Part shown: in pieces, positions 9,949 to 19,452 of the stretch | Layout: the number at the start of each line of letters is the position of its first letter | How positions within the stretch are numbered: the stretch's first letter is position 1 | From: Parashewanella spongiae | GTDB taxonomy: Bacteria > Pseudomonadota > Gammaproteobacteria > Enterobacterales > Shewanellaceae | NCBI RefSeq assembly: GCF_004358345.1 | Contig: NZ_CP037952.1 | Span: forward strand, 4,340,001 to 4,404,000 | Direction: 5' to 3' | Length of the DNA stretch: 64,000 nt | The notes under the pieces: model-generated | What the model saw: the letters and a program-made list of their open reading frames with translations, nothing else | What the model was told of the DNA's origin: nothing | Databases searched by the model: none | Translations under genes and position numbers: made by a program

Positions 9949-11679
9949 TTGAACACTGATACTATCAACAACTTCTTTTTAATTGGCTCATTACTTATTG
10001 CCGTCAGTGTTTTGCTCAGCCCGCTCTCTTCTCGATTAGGCGTTCCTATCTTATTGGTTTTTTTAGTGGTCGGTATTTTTGCTGGGGTCGATGGTATCGG
10101 TCAAATTCAATTTGATAATTACCCTCTCGCTTATTTAGTCAGTAACCTTGCGCTCGCTATTATTTTACTCGATGGTGGAATGCGTACTCGAGTGATGAGT
10201 TTTCGCGTTGCATTATGGCCAGCGCTCTCTTTAGCTACCATAGGTGTTGCCATTACCACAGTTTTAACAGGAATAATGGCCATATGGTTATTTAATTTAT
10301 CATGGATCCAAGGACTACTACTTGGCGCAATTGTCGGCTCGACAGACGCCGCCGTGGTTTTTTCACTCCTTAAAGGAAGGAGTATTAATGAACGAGTTGG
10401 TGCTACGTTAGAGATTGAATCTGGTAGCAACGATCCTATGGCGGTATTCTTAACAGTCACTTTAATTGGTCTGCTGACATCAGCAAGCTCGGAGCATTCA
10501 ATTGGAATGTTTCTGACTCATTTTGTTGCCCATTTCAGCATTGGTATAGCACTTGGACTCGGTGGAGGTTGGCTGTTGTGGCAAACCATCAATCGCTTCC
10601 AACTTGATGAGGGCTTATACGCAATCCTCGCATTAAGCGGTGGCTTAGTGATTTATGCATTAAGCAGCAGCTTAGGTGGCAGCGGGATATTATCCATTTA
10701 TCTCACAGGGGTGGTGATAGGTAACAAACCCACTCGTGGACGCCATTCAATTTTAAATGTATTAGACGGTATGACTTGGATATGTCAGATCGTAATGTTC
10801 CTAGTACTTGGACTATTACTCACACCATCCGACTTGATTGACTTAATCGTTCCAGGATTTCTTCTTGCTTTTGGGATCATCCTCATCAGTCGTCCAATTG
10901 CAGTTTGGACCAGTTTACTGCCATTTAAAAACTTCGGTAAACGTCAAAGATGGTTTATATCTTGGGTCGGACTAAGAGGGGCAGTTCCGATTATTTTAGC
11001 TGTATTCCCGATGATGGCAGGGCTACCAAACGCACAGCTATATTTCAATTTAGCTTTTTTTGTTGTGCTTATCTCTTTAACAGTACAAGGCTCCTCTCTT
11101 GCATATGCAGCAAAAGTAGCAAAAGTAGAATTGCCCCCAAAGCCTGTACCGTCCTCACGTTCTGGTATTGAGGTTTACCCAAAAAGTGAATGGGAAATAT
11201 TTGTTTACCGACTTGGTGCACAAAAATGGTGTATTGGCGAACCACTCCGTAGTTTATCCATGCCTACAGATACAAAAGTGGTCGCACTGTTTAGAAAACA
11301 AAAAATGCTCAATACTACAGGCAGAGTATCCCTTAAAGTTGATGACATTTTATGTGTGCTTGGAAAAGAAGAAAGTTTAAATGCACTCAGTGAATTATTC
11401 AGCCAAGCACCTGAAACCAAAGAAAGCCAAGATCCAACTCGTTTTTTAGGTGACTTTTTTATCGATCCAAGCATAAAACTTATCGATCTTGCACCCTTAT
11501 ATGCCATCGAACTTGATACTGAACATCAAGACTGGGAAGTAAAAGACTTATTTAACTCAAAAATTGGTAGTAGACCCGTTATTGGAGATCAATTTCGCTG
11601 GAAAACATTAAGGTGGGTAGTCGCCGAAGTTGTCGACGACAATATTATCAGTGTCGGTATTCAGCTACCAAAGCAGTAA
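9949..11679 (+). CDS. nhaP2: CPA1-family K+(Na+)/H+ antiporter with TrkA-C domain
   Basis: This 576-residue inner-membrane antiporter (NhaP2/CvrA type) exchanges cations for protons. About 12 hydrophobic segments fill residues 1-390, including the ion-site region [16 protein letters not shown] and [13 protein letters not shown] with conserved acidic residues, and the [13 protein letters not shown] segment. A cytosolic TrkA-C regulatory domain (about 405-480) and a C-terminal tail follow, as in NhaP2. The start is TTG9949 with AGGAG six bases upstream. An ATG at 9945 is closer to consensus but reads ATGGTTGAACACTGA, only four codons and out of frame. It stands alone, followed by MITE B1. Confidence 0.9.
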   Translation: MNTDTINNFFLIGSLLIAVSVLLSPLSSRLGVPILLVFLVVGIFAGVDGIGQIQFDNYPLAYLVSNLALAIILLDGGMRTRVMSFRVALWPALSLATIGVAITTVLTGIMAIWLFNLSWIQGLLLGAIVGSTDAAVVFSLLKGRSINERVGATLEIESGSNDPMAVFLTVTLIGLLTSASSEHSIGMFLTHFVAHFSIGIALGLGGGWLLWQTINRFQLDEGLYAILALSGGLVIYALSSSLGGSGILSIYLTGVVIGNKPTRGRHSILNVLDGMTWICQIVMFLVLGLLLTPSDLIDLIVPGFLLAFGIILISRPIAVWTSLLPFKNFGKRQRWFISWVGLRGAVPIILAVFPMMAGLPNAQLYFNLAFFVVLISLTVQGSSLAYAAKVAKVELPPKPVPSSRSGIEVYPKSEWEIFVYRLGAQKWCIGEPLRSLSMPTDTKVVALFRKQKMLNTTGRVSLKVDDILCVLGKEESLNALSELFSQAPETKESQDPTRFLGDFFIDPSIKLIDLAPLYAIELDTEHQDWEVKDLFNSKIGSRPVIGDQFRWKTLRWVVAEVVDDNIISVGIQLPKQ

Positions 11680-11703
11680 AAAGTAACCTGAGCTTGTAAT
11701 TTA

Positions 11704-12011
11704 GGGGCTGTTGATCTTTCGTGATTGTTTTTGCAGCGATAAATTGGTTATTTTATGCAAGGCAGAGTTTGTGAGATTTGGCTATTATCGACATACAAAA
11801 CTGTCGTTACTTCGTTTCCAAATAAGAAAACGATAACGCAGCACCTTTGATTTAGAAAGAGCGACCAATTTACGCTGTCTTCGATGCTTTTGAGCATTCA
11901 CTGTTCTGTGTTGTGACCAGCTCACTTAGATGGCTAAGCATCACTGCTCACGCCTTGAACAGATAAATGCTCAAATAGCACAAAATTTAATCCTGAAAGA
12001 TCAACAGACCC
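11704..12011. repeat. MITE family B, copy B1 (308 bp)
   Basis: The element has 17-bp inverted ends (GGGGCTGTTGATCTTTC on the left; the right end is its complement with one mismatch) between TA dinucleotides (11702-11703 and 12012-12013). It is about the same length as B2 (24667-24974) and nearly identical to it. It has no ORF. Inside are a hairpin module (11789-11819) and a long inverted pair around GAGCATT/AATGCTC. It fills most of the 331-base gap. Its last base forms part of the stop codon of the neighbouring minus-strand gene. TA targets and TIR length recall IS5- or IS630-type elements, but no transposase is present. Confidence 0.85.
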
Positions 12012-12601
12012 TAGAAACTATAACCAAAGTTTAAGCTAAACAGTTTAGCATCGATGATGTCCATGTCTTGGTAATCGTAGCTGGCACCAAGCTCAATTCC
12101 TGAGTCAAACTGGTAGCGCCAGCCCAAACCGGCATAAACTGATGCGCTTGTTTTATCATTATCAACAAGCCCAGTTATATCACCATTAGCGACAGTTTCC
12201 ATTCGTTGATAGTTGACACTAGACAACTGAGCTCCAACTTTCACATACATGCTATTCCGTTTTGATAGCGGCCAAGAATACACTGCAGTCGCCCTCACTG
12301 AAGATGCTTTTTCGATAACAAAATCATTGTGAACAAGAGAATTAAACAACGCGGTGAACCCTTCAGGCTCTACTTGACGAAATCCAACTTCCACCCCCCA
12401 ATTTTGATCAAAACGATACTGATAAGCGACGTCATAACCTATCATTAAATCATCACTGGCTAAATTAGTATCTGAGTCACCTTCACTAACCCCTAATACC
12501 AGTGAAGTAGAAAAATTATGACTAACATCTTGCGCAAATGAGGGCAGAGCCCAACAAAGTAGCAATACAGAACAACAGGCTTTTAAATTATTATTTTTCA
12601 C
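12011..12601 (-). CDS. Outer-membrane beta-barrel protein (OmpA-like barrel)
   Basis: A ~196-residue exported protein. Counting from the start I prefer, a basic N terminus and hydrophobic core (CCSVLLLCWALPSFA) end at a clear signal peptidase site before QD. Alternating strands follow (MIGYDVAYQYRF, GVEVGFRQV, VRATAVYSW, VYAGLGWRYQF, GIELGASYDY), and the protein ends in FGYSF, the aromatic C terminus used by BAM substrates. I chose GTG12601 because AAAGGA lies six bases upstream and it yields a normal signal peptide; the frame stays open to 12688, with ATGs at 12622 and 12619 but poorer signals. A porin-like or small-barrel role is inferred. The TAG stop is completed by MITE B1. Confidence 0.8.
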   Translation of the reverse strand: MKNNNLKACCSVLLLCWALPSFAQDVSHNFSTSLVLGVSEGDSDTNLASDDLMIGYDVAYQYRFDQNWGVEVGFRQVEPEGFTALFNSLVHNDFVIEKASSVRATAVYSWPLSKRNSMYVKVGAQLSSVNYQRMETVANGDITGLVDNDKTSASVYAGLGWRYQFDSGIELGASYDYQDMDIIDAKLFSLNFGYSF

Positions 12602-12693
12602 GTTAAATCCTTTCAACATCATATTCTCGATCAAATAACTATACTTAATCCACATAAAAAATAACATTAATTTACCATTCTGTACCACATCAG

Positions 12694-13620
12694 TTATTTG
12701 TACAGGGAAACATCAGACGTCTCTGGCCGTGTTTTAAATCGTCGATGTAACCACATATATTGCGGACGGTTGCGATCAATCAAGTCTTCAATGATTTTAT
12801 TTCCTCGAACCGCATCCTCTAGTTCGCTTTCACCAGGGAAATTTTCTAGTGGTGGCATAAACTCGACCAAGTAACCATTATCATCAATATCTCGCTCAAC
12901 AAAAAGAGGAACAATTTTAGCTTTACCCAAACGAGCAAGCGTTGTGGCTCCGGTTATTGTTGCGGCCTCTTTTACGTTGTAAAAAGGAATAAATACCGCA
13001 CTAGAGCGACCAAAGTCTTGATCTGCTGTGTACCAAATCATCTCAGTACCACGCAAGCATTTCACCATTTTTCGAATATCTCGCTTAGGTACTAAGCCTT
13101 TGTTAGAACGTAGGCGCCCTTTTACCTGAAGATACTCCATCACGGGGTTATTATGTGGCCGGTACACACCCACTCCAGGGTTAACTTGCCCAATAATTCT
13201 TGCTCCCATCTCTAAAGGTAAGCAATGCACTGCAAATAATATCACTCCATGCCCAGAAGCCAGGGTATCTTTTAAGTTATCCAGTCCTTTGATTTTCATA
13301 TGCTTCTTGATGCGCTTATCTGTCCACCACCAAGCGTTAATCGTGTCGAATAAGGCTTTACCTGTTTCTTCAAAATTTTTATCTAAAAGCTTTTTTCTGT
13401 CTGACTCTGGCATATCTGGGAAACACAATTCAAAGTTCTTAGCAGCTGTTTTAACTCGCTTTGAGATCAATGATTGAGCCAAACGCCCAATCGCCGCTCC
13501 AATTTTCATTTGAACGGTTAATGGCAATAACAGGGTTAAGCGCATTAGTCCGACACCTAGCCATACCCCCCAAAATTTAGGATGAAGCAATTGAATTGAA
13601 AATTTAGCGCTCTCTACCAC
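12694..13620 (-). CDS. lpxL: Lipid A (Kdo2-lipid IVA) acyltransferase, LpxL/LpxM family
   Basis: This 308-residue inner-membrane enzyme adds a secondary acyl chain to lipid A. It has an N-terminal hydrophobic segment (about 15-45), then the HX4E catalytic motif of the family (HCLPLE, about residues 136-141), followed by conserved segments (GVYRPHNNPVMEYL, WYTADQDFG, RLGKAKIVPLF, YMWLHRRFKTRP). The end RRFKTRP is characteristic. Start GTG13620 has GAGAG just upstream. It is divergent from hldE, 99 bases away, so the shared intergenic region probably drives two envelope-LPS functions. Whether it is LpxL or LpxM cannot be settled from motifs; I favour LpxL. Confidence 0.88.
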   Translation of the reverse strand: MVESAKFSIQLLHPKFWGVWLGVGLMRLTLLLPLTVQMKIGAAIGRLAQSLISKRVKTAAKNFELCFPDMPESDRKKLLDKNFEETGKALFDTINAWWWTDKRIKKHMKIKGLDNLKDTLASGHGVILFAVHCLPLEMGARIIGQVNPGVGVYRPHNNPVMEYLQVKGRLRSNKGLVPKRDIRKMVKCLRGTEMIWYTADQDFGRSSAVFIPFYNVKEAATITGATTLARLGKAKIVPLFVERDIDDNGYLVEFMPPLENFPGESELEDAVRGNKIIEDLIDRNRPQYMWLHRRFKTRPETSDVSLYK

Positions 13621-13719
13621 AAGACTCTCTCAAAAATATCTAAAACTGTTAATATTCTACCCCATACTTGATTAAAGTTAGGTACAATTCATGTTAATTT
13701 TGTCTAAGAATAGAAAACA

Positions 13720-15150
13720 ATGAAGGTTTCTCTGCCAGCGTTTGAAGACGCAAATGTGCTTGTTGTTGGTGATGTCATGTTGGATCGTTATTGGGCCGGT
13801 ACTACTGGACGTATTTCACCTGAAGCACCAGTGCCTGTGGTTAAAATCGATCAAATAGAAGATCGCCCAGGTGGAGCAGCAAATGTTGCATTAAACATTG
13901 CAAGTTTAGGCGGCCAAGTTCAACTTGCTGGCATTGTAGGTAAAGATGATACAGCAACAGCTCTCAGTGAGAGTTTGCAAAGCCGTGATGTAACGCCACA
14001 ATGGCTGAAAATACCCAACAAACCTACCATCACAAAACTTCGTGTATTATCACGTCACCAACAATTAATTCGACTAGATTTTGAAGAACCTTTTGCCCAA
14101 GAAGACAGTGATGCATTACTCAAATTAGCCGAGAAACAACTTAACGGCATAAAAGCCGTCATTATTTCTGATTACGCTAAAGGAGCTATTCAACAACCTC
14201 AAGACTTTATTAAGCTCGCCACAAAACAAGGAATCAAAGTATTAGTTGATCCTAAAGGCAATGACTTTTCTCGTTACCGTGGTGCTAGTTTAATCACTCC
14301 AAATTTAAATGAATTCGAAGACGTTGTTGGAAAAGTGAAATCTGAAGCGGACTTACAAGAAAAATCGCAACAATTGCTTAAGCAATATGACATTGAAGCC
14401 ATCTTGATTACTCGCTCAGAAAAAGGCATGACACTGGTTACACTTGATACACCTGAATTACACATCCCTACTGTTGCTCGTGAAGTTTATGATGTAACAG
14501 GGGCTGGCGATACGGTAATAGGTACACTGGCGACATGCATTGCAGCTGGTAGCTCATTGCAACAAGCTTGTGCCATTGCCAATACGGCTGCAGGAATCGT
14601 GGTTGGTAAGTTAGGTACCTCAACGGTTTCTCGCATCGAATTGATAAAAGCGCTTGCCGAGCAACACGGTGAATCAGGCCTTGGAGTGATCACGGAAGAG
14701 CAGCTCATGAACACCTTAGTACAGGCCAAAGAAAGCGGTGAAACCATTGTCATGACGAATGGTTGTTTTGATATTTTACATGCTGGCCACGTAAGTTACT
14801 TAAACCAAGCACGTCAACAGGGCGACCGACTTATTGTTGCGGTGAACAGCGATGATTCAGTAAAACGCTTGAAAGGTGAAGGTCGTCCAGTAAACACCGT
14901 TGATCGTCGTATGGACGTGTTAGCAGGCCTAAGCTCTGTGGATTGGGTTGTACCTTTTAGTGAAGACACACCACAGCGATTAATTAGCCAATTATTACCT
15001 GACTTACTTGTTAAAGGTGGTGATTACAAAATTGAAGACATCGCTGGAGGGAAAGAAGTGATTGCCGCGGGTGGAAAAGTCCAAATATTATGTTTTGAAG
15101 ATGGCATATCAACAACCAAAATTATAGAAAACATTATGGCTAATCAGTGA
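13720..15150 (+). CDS. hldE: Bifunctional heptose 7-phosphate kinase / heptose 1-phosphate adenylyltransferase
   Basis: This 476-residue cytosolic enzyme makes ADP-heptose for the LPS inner core. The N-terminal PfkB/ribokinase-type domain (1-~320) has [16 protein letters not shown] and the catalytic [11 protein letters not shown] near 260. The C-terminal nucleotidyltransferase domain begins near 340 with [16 protein letters not shown] (HxGH). The end [17 protein letters not shown] and GISTTKII is typical. Length matches E. coli HldE (477). Its stop TGA overlaps the GTG start of the next gene, so the two are translationally coupled. Confidence 0.97.
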   Translation: MKVSLPAFEDANVLVVGDVMLDRYWAGTTGRISPEAPVPVVKIDQIEDRPGGAANVALNIASLGGQVQLAGIVGKDDTATALSESLQSRDVTPQWLKIPNKPTITKLRVLSRHQQLIRLDFEEPFAQEDSDALLKLAEKQLNGIKAVIISDYAKGAIQQPQDFIKLATKQGIKVLVDPKGNDFSRYRGASLITPNLNEFEDVVGKVKSEADLQEKSQQLLKQYDIEAILITRSEKGMTLVTLDTPELHIPTVAREVYDVTGAGDTVIGTLATCIAAGSSLQQACAIANTAAGIVVGKLGTSTVSRIELIKALAEQHGESGLGVITEEQLMNTLVQAKESGETIVMTNGCFDILHAGHVSYLNQARQQGDRLIVAVNSDDSVKRLKGEGRPVNTVDRRMDVLAGLSSVDWVVPFSEDTPQRLISQLLPDLLVKGGDYKIEDIAGGKEVIAAGGKVQILCFEDGISTTKIIENIMANQ

Positions 15151-16004
15151 TAAGCAGTTTTTTCTTATTATCTGCCAGTTATTGGGTTGATATCCATACT
15201 CAACGCGCGTTAGTGTGCGATATCAACCAATTGAGTTTCTGCCTACAGCAATTGCCCGAATCAAGTTTGACTCACCTCCCTCAAGATGCAAAGCAGTTGA
15301 GAGAGGTGATGGGTCATCGACATGCAATGGTGCTTCCGATAACGCAACCAGAAAACATATCTGGTCTAATTTTATTAAATAAAGAGGTGGAACCCAAAAG
15401 CGTTATCACTTTCATCGGTAGGCAAACGCTTCAACTTAATTTGTTTCGTCAACAAGAACTCAGCTTATGGCATGAACAAGGTCACCTTGCAAACAAACAG
15501 CTTCAAGCAACGATTCTTCCTCAACAATTATCGCGTTATGAACATGAATGGTTAGCTGACGTATACGTACTATGGCGGAGCGTGAAAGAAACGGGCACGC
15601 TAGAGCTTGCATGGCAGCAATATCATCGACGCAATTTGGCCGCAATTGATGATCCTATCAATTTAAGCCACTGGAGTAGCCCTTATTTACTGCGATTAAT
15701 GTCTGAACTATCAGTTACTCAAATTCAACAGTTTTCTCAATATTCTGACTTTGTAAAAGCAAGTTATCTTAAGTTAAATTCTATTAACCCTCGTCGTCAA
15801 AAAGAACTCAACAATCTGGTTAAATTTATCTTTAATAACAATAAAAGCAGTGAATTGCCGAATTATTTATACTGGCGACGCGCAGAGCTGAATGCTTTAC
15901 TAAAACCTACTTTTATTCACTTACTTGGTGAATCTAAAACTGAAGCCTTACTCAACTCTCTCATGCTAATAACGACGGTAGACGGTAAACTGAATCCCTC
16001 CTGA
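15147..16004 (+). CDS. Unrecognised protein coupled to hldE
   Basis: 285 residues, family not recognised. The GTG start overlaps the hldE stop (GTGA at 15147-15150), which argues for a real, co-translated gene with a role linked to LPS or envelope metabolism (inference from context). There is no signal peptide or clear membrane segment; the N terminus ([18 protein letters not shown]) is mildly hydrophobic. Residues 90-250 look helical and rich in Gln and Leu, with Trp at several places ([44 protein letters not shown]). I see no catalytic motif. Confidence 0.7.
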   Translation: MISSFFLLSASYWVDIHTQRALVCDINQLSFCLQQLPESSLTHLPQDAKQLREVMGHRHAMVLPITQPENISGLILLNKEVEPKSVITFIGRQTLQLNLFRQQELSLWHEQGHLANKQLQATILPQQLSRYEHEWLADVYVLWRSVKETGTLELAWQQYHRRNLAAIDDPINLSHWSSPYLLRLMSELSVTQIQQFSQYSDFVKASYLKLNSINPRRQKELNNLVKFIFNNNKSSELPNYLYWRRAELNALLKPTFIHLLGESKTEALLNSLMLITTVDGKLNPS

Positions 16005-16258
16005 ACAATTTGATTAATTAAAAGAAATCCATAATTTGCTTTGGTAAGCTCAAACACCAATCAAGCAAATATCTTTTATTTATCGAAATTAGAAAAACTA
16101 GACATGGAATGTAAATTATAACGAGGACACCTTAATAATCGTTCTGGATGAATCAGAACAAATTTGAGGACTAGTTGAGTTGCGTTTACTCATATAACTC
16201 TTTGTTCTAGTAAGTAAACCCATATTCATCTAATTCCAAACAATGGGAAAATGATCTT

Positions 16259-16720
16259 ATGGCCAAGCGTTCTAAATCTCAAACTGAGCTCACAATAAAT
16301 CAAATTATGGATGAAGCGTTAAAACAAATCCTAACGATAGGCTTTGATGCAATGTCTTACACCACATTATCTGAAGCAACGGGCATCAGCAGAACTGGGA
16401 TCAGCCATCATTTTCCTAAAAAAACCGACTTCCTACTTAAACTCGATGACCGTATTGGTAGTATGTTTATAGACTCTCTTGACTTCTCATCCGTAGAGCA
16501 GTTGAAATCTTCTTGGAAAGCTGCATTAGAAAAACCTAAATACAAAGCAACTCTCAAATTGTTTTTTAATTTATGCGGCAACAAACCAGAGCATTTTAAT
16601 CGTTTTAAGGCCATTTCAGATACACATGAAAATGCACTAACAAGTTTAGGAAAAACTGGTGAGGACACCATTTATGATCTCATCGGTTACAGTGCATTAT
16701 ATTTATTCCAAGCCGATTAG
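16259..16720 (+). CDS. TetR-family transcriptional regulator (short)
   Basis: 153 residues. Residues ~12-60 form the TetR DNA-binding domain: helix 1 TINQIMDEALKQILTIGFDAMSY, then the turn-helix TTLSEATGISRTGISHHFPKKTDFL, with HHFPKKTDF the usual end of the HTH. The ligand-binding part is only ~95 residues, shorter than the usual ~140, so it may be C-terminally shortened although it ends cleanly in TAG. GGGA lies a few bases before the ATG. The nearest neighbours are the hldE pair upstream and the IS66 insertion 150 bases downstream, so the regulated genes are unknown. Confidence 0.85.
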   Translation: MAKRSKSQTELTINQIMDEALKQILTIGFDAMSYTTLSEATGISRTGISHHFPKKTDFLLKLDDRIGSMFIDSLDFSSVEQLKSSWKAALEKPKYKATLKLFFNLCGNKPEHFNRFKAISDTHENALTSLGKTGEDTIYDLIGYSALYLFQAD

Positions 16721-16945
16721 ATTTCATTCGACACACCAAAAGCTCCCATATTAAGCCTACGATGTTCAGTTAATTTTGTCGTCACTCCAGCGAAAGCTGG
16801 AGAGGCGGTATAGTAACTAAATTTTCAATGAGTTATGTAACCCACAGTAACTTTGGCTTAGATTAGTGTGAGTTTACGGCAGCATAGTGCAACTTTAACC
16901 CAATAATTTGATGTAATGATGGCAGATTAATTATCGGAGCCCATC

Positions 16946-17317
16946 ATGCCAAATATAGAGCCATTAACTCGCGTCGCCACAGTCTTCGCCCATTGGCGCA
17001 TAAATAAGCCGAGTCGCGGAACTAAAATACCAAACACTCTCCGCGAGCAAGCCATTTCATTGCTAGAGCATTACTCATCATCACAAATTTGCACCGCTTT
17101 ACGTATCAGTAGCTCTCAATTTAAACAATGGTGCCAGGTATCAAACTCGGCAGAGTCCATTACAGACTTCATTGAATTACCCAACTTACCTGAGGTCATC
17201 AAGCCCAATTCCCCAGTAAAACTTGAGTTGAATCTATCTAATGGCGACAATATTCATATACAAGGTGTGGTGGATGTTCACTTTATTTGCGCCCTTATCG
17301 GGGCAATGAAATCATGA
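16946..17317 (+). CDS. tnpA: IS66 accessory protein TnpA
   Basis: The first ORF of the IS66 element, 123 residues. A helix-turn-helix-like N-terminal half (REQAISLLEHYSSSQICTAL, then RISSSQFKQWCQ) resembles the Orf1 proteins of IS66, which are required with TnpB and TnpC for transposition. CGGAG lies upstream of the ATG. Its TGA stop overlaps the ATG of tnpB as ATGA (17314-17317), the standard translational coupling of these elements. Confidence 0.85.
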   Translation: MPNIEPLTRVATVFAHWRINKPSRGTKIPNTLREQAISLLEHYSSSQICTALRISSSQFKQWCQVSNSAESITDFIELPNLPEVIKPNSPVKLELNLSNGDNIHIQGVVDVHFICALIGAMKS

Positions 17318-17646
17318 TCTATTTAACTTCCAACAGTCGTATCTTCATTGCGACTCAGCCTGCTGATTTTCGCTGTGGTATCGATGGACTGGCGGCCGTG
17401 TGCCAACAGCGCTTGTCGAGTAATCCGCGTTCAGGCTCGATATTCGTCTTCATTAATCGCAACAAAACCATGATACGAGCCCTCACTTATGAGCATAATG
17501 GCTTTTGGCTGATGACCAAACGGTTATCAAAAGGAAAATTTCATGGATGGCCACGTCATCATGGCGTTATGCAACCGATGGCTGCGGCACAATTACGGCA
17601 ATTACTGAGTGGTGAACCTTATTTATCTTCAAGTCGCTTGAAATAA
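17314..17646 (+). CDS. tnpB: IS66 accessory protein TnpB
   Basis: 110 residues from ATG17314, which overlaps the tnpA stop. The core PADFRCGIDGLAAVCQQRL and the segment GSIFVFINRNKTMIRALTYE and HNGFWLMTKRLSKGKF are hallmarks of IS66 Orf2 (TnpB), an essential accessory protein of unknown biochemical role. The frame is open from 17287, but that would use a TTG and lose the ATGA coupling. Confidence 0.92.
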   Translation: MIYLTSNSRIFIATQPADFRCGIDGLAAVCQQRLSSNPRSGSIFVFINRNKTMIRALTYEHNGFWLMTKRLSKGKFHGWPRHHGVMQPMAAAQLRQLLSGEPYLSSSRLK

Positions 17647-17736
17647 ATCGCACTTACCGGTTGATTATTTTATTTATCGGATCATACTGCCCGCCGAATT
17701 CATTTTTCCTATTCGCCTAAGCTGGACTGTCCTTTA

Positions 17737-19344
17737 ATGAGTAAACCGTTTACTGATATCGACCACAACGCGCTGGAAGCACTGATAGTTCGTGTTACTG
17801 AAGCCAAAGAGCATGAATTAGCACTGTCTCCAGAAGATTGTCAGTTGTTACTTGATGCCTTAGTGACGTTATCGACGATGCAGCAACGATTAACCAATCA
17901 CGATGTCACCGTGCACAAATTGCGTAAGTTACTTGGCATTGAAAAGTCTTCAGAAGCCTTGTCTCGTGTCAGTAAAAGCAATAAAGGAAGCGGTAAACAC
18001 ACTGCGGGTAAAAATCGTAAACCCAAAGAGAGCGGTGAAGATTTCACTCCCGCTAAGCCAGTTGTGATAGTGCATCAGAGTACAGATGTGAAAAAGGGTG
18101 ATAACTGCCTAGAGTGCCACATGGGTAAAATGTACAAAACCGACCCAGGCAGTTTACTGCGTATCACAGGGCAAAGTCCGTTTAAGCCAGAGCAGCATGT
18201 CATGGAGCGCTTTCGCTGTAATGCTTGTGGCGCTTACGCTACCGCCGCTTTGCCAGTTGAAGTGTTAGCCGACGGGAGCGAGCAACAAAAATACGGCTAC
18301 TCAGCTCGGTCATTAATGGCCATACACAAGTATTTTGCCGGGTTGCCGTTTTATCGCCAAGGGAGCATTCAAAAGCTGCTTGGTGTCAAAATCACTGCGT
18401 CTACTGTGTTTGACCAAGTTGAATATGTGGCCAATGATATTTACCCTGTTTATCAAATGTTGGTTAACCTCGCGGCCGATGCGAAGCATTATTATCTCGA
18501 TGACACGACTCACCGAATTTTGGATGCTACGCCAATAGAAAAACCGGTGCGTAACAGTGACAAGACACAAATGCGCAGCGGCGTGTACACATCAGGTGTT
18601 ATTGCGACCACTCAAGCCAATGATAGTATCGTGTTGTTTGAAACTAATATTGGTCATGCTGGCGAATTCATCGATAGCCTGTTGCACAAACGCGGTACTC
18701 ATCAATCTAGGCCGATAATGATGAGTGACGCTCTGGTCAGTAATCGCCCTACGGTAAGAGAATGTCTGCTGTCATTGTGTAACAGTCATGCCAGACGACA
18801 ATTTGTTGATGTCATTAACCATTTCCCCGATGAAGTCGAGCACGTACTGACACGTTATGGTGAAATTTGGGCTTACGAGCAGCACACTAAAGAGCAAAAG
18901 TTTACGGCAACAGAAAGGCTGAGTTACCATCAGCAACATTCGTTGCCTGTAATGAAAACCATCAAGCAGTGGTGTACAACACACCTTAACGATGAAACAG
19001 TTGAAGAGAATAGTGGTTTAGGTAAGGCGATGCGATATTTTGTCAAACACTATGTTGGCTTGAGCTATTTTTGCCACTACGAAGGTGTATACATCGATAA
19101 TAACCGTATCGAAGCCATGTTAAAAATCATCGTTCGTGACCGAAAAAATGCGATGTTCCATAAGACGTTACTTGGCGCTACGATTGGTGATGTCATCACG
19201 TCAATGATTGCAACAGCAAGTGAAGCTGGCATCAATGTGTTTGAGTATTTCACATTTTTACAGAGAGAGAAGGATAAAGTGAAAACCAATCCTGAAGAAT
19301 ACCTACCGTGGAATTATCGAGAAACAGTCGGCACTGAAAAATAA
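17737..19344 (+). CDS. tnpC: IS66 transposase TnpC
   Basis: The 535-residue transposase. An N-terminal helical part with a leucine-zipper-like segment (about 45-75) precedes a zinc-binding region with paired Cys (CLECHMG and FRCNACGAY). The DDE core follows: first Asp in YYLDDTTHR (about 249), second in MMSDALVSNR, and Glu in NNRIEAMLKIIVRDRKN. The C-terminal segment SMIATASEAGINVFEYFTFL and YLPWNY is typical of the family. No stop or frameshift is seen, so it could be active. Confidence 0.95.
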   Translation: MSKPFTDIDHNALEALIVRVTEAKEHELALSPEDCQLLLDALVTLSTMQQRLTNHDVTVHKLRKLLGIEKSSEALSRVSKSNKGSGKHTAGKNRKPKESGEDFTPAKPVVIVHQSTDVKKGDNCLECHMGKMYKTDPGSLLRITGQSPFKPEQHVMERFRCNACGAYATAALPVEVLADGSEQQKYGYSARSLMAIHKYFAGLPFYRQGSIQKLLGVKITASTVFDQVEYVANDIYPVYQMLVNLAADAKHYYLDDTTHRILDATPIEKPVRNSDKTQMRSGVYTSGVIATTQANDSIVLFETNIGHAGEFIDSLLHKRGTHQSRPIMMSDALVSNRPTVRECLLSLCNSHARRQFVDVINHFPDEVEHVLTRYGEIWAYEQHTKEQKFTATERLSYHQQHSLPVMKTIKQWCTTHLNDETVEENSGLGKAMRYFVKHYVGLSYFCHYEGVYIDNNRIEAMLKIIVRDRKNAMFHKTLLGATIGDVITSMIATASEAGINVFEYFTFLQREKDKVKTNPEEYLPWNYRETVGTEK

Positions 19345-19452
19345 TACAGCTGTAAAAAATGGACTTGGGCTAATCGCCTAGGTCTAGCTGTACCTGAAAT
19401 AATTTAGTTTTGCACGCTATGCTGCCGTAAGCTCACAGATTAGTGTACATTC

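Larger units (their letters stand above)
16868..19436 (+). mobile_element. Complete IS66-family insertion sequence (2569 bp)
   Basis: The ends are inverted repeats: GTGAGTTTACGGCAGCATAG on the left and its near-complement CTATGCTGCCGTAAGCTCAC on the right (one mismatch). An 8-bp direct repeat AGATTAGT flanks it exactly (16860-16867 and 19437-19444), the duplication size known for IS66. Inside are the three canonical genes tnpA, tnpB and tnpC, all open, so the element looks intact and recently inserted. It lies between the TetR gene and the methyltransferase gene and interrupts neither. Confidence 0.95.

Noticed and set aside
11704-12011. Small regulatory RNA gene in repeat B
   Set aside because: The conserved sequence is explained by terminal inverted repeats and TA flanks of a MITE; no promoter-terminator pair is evident.
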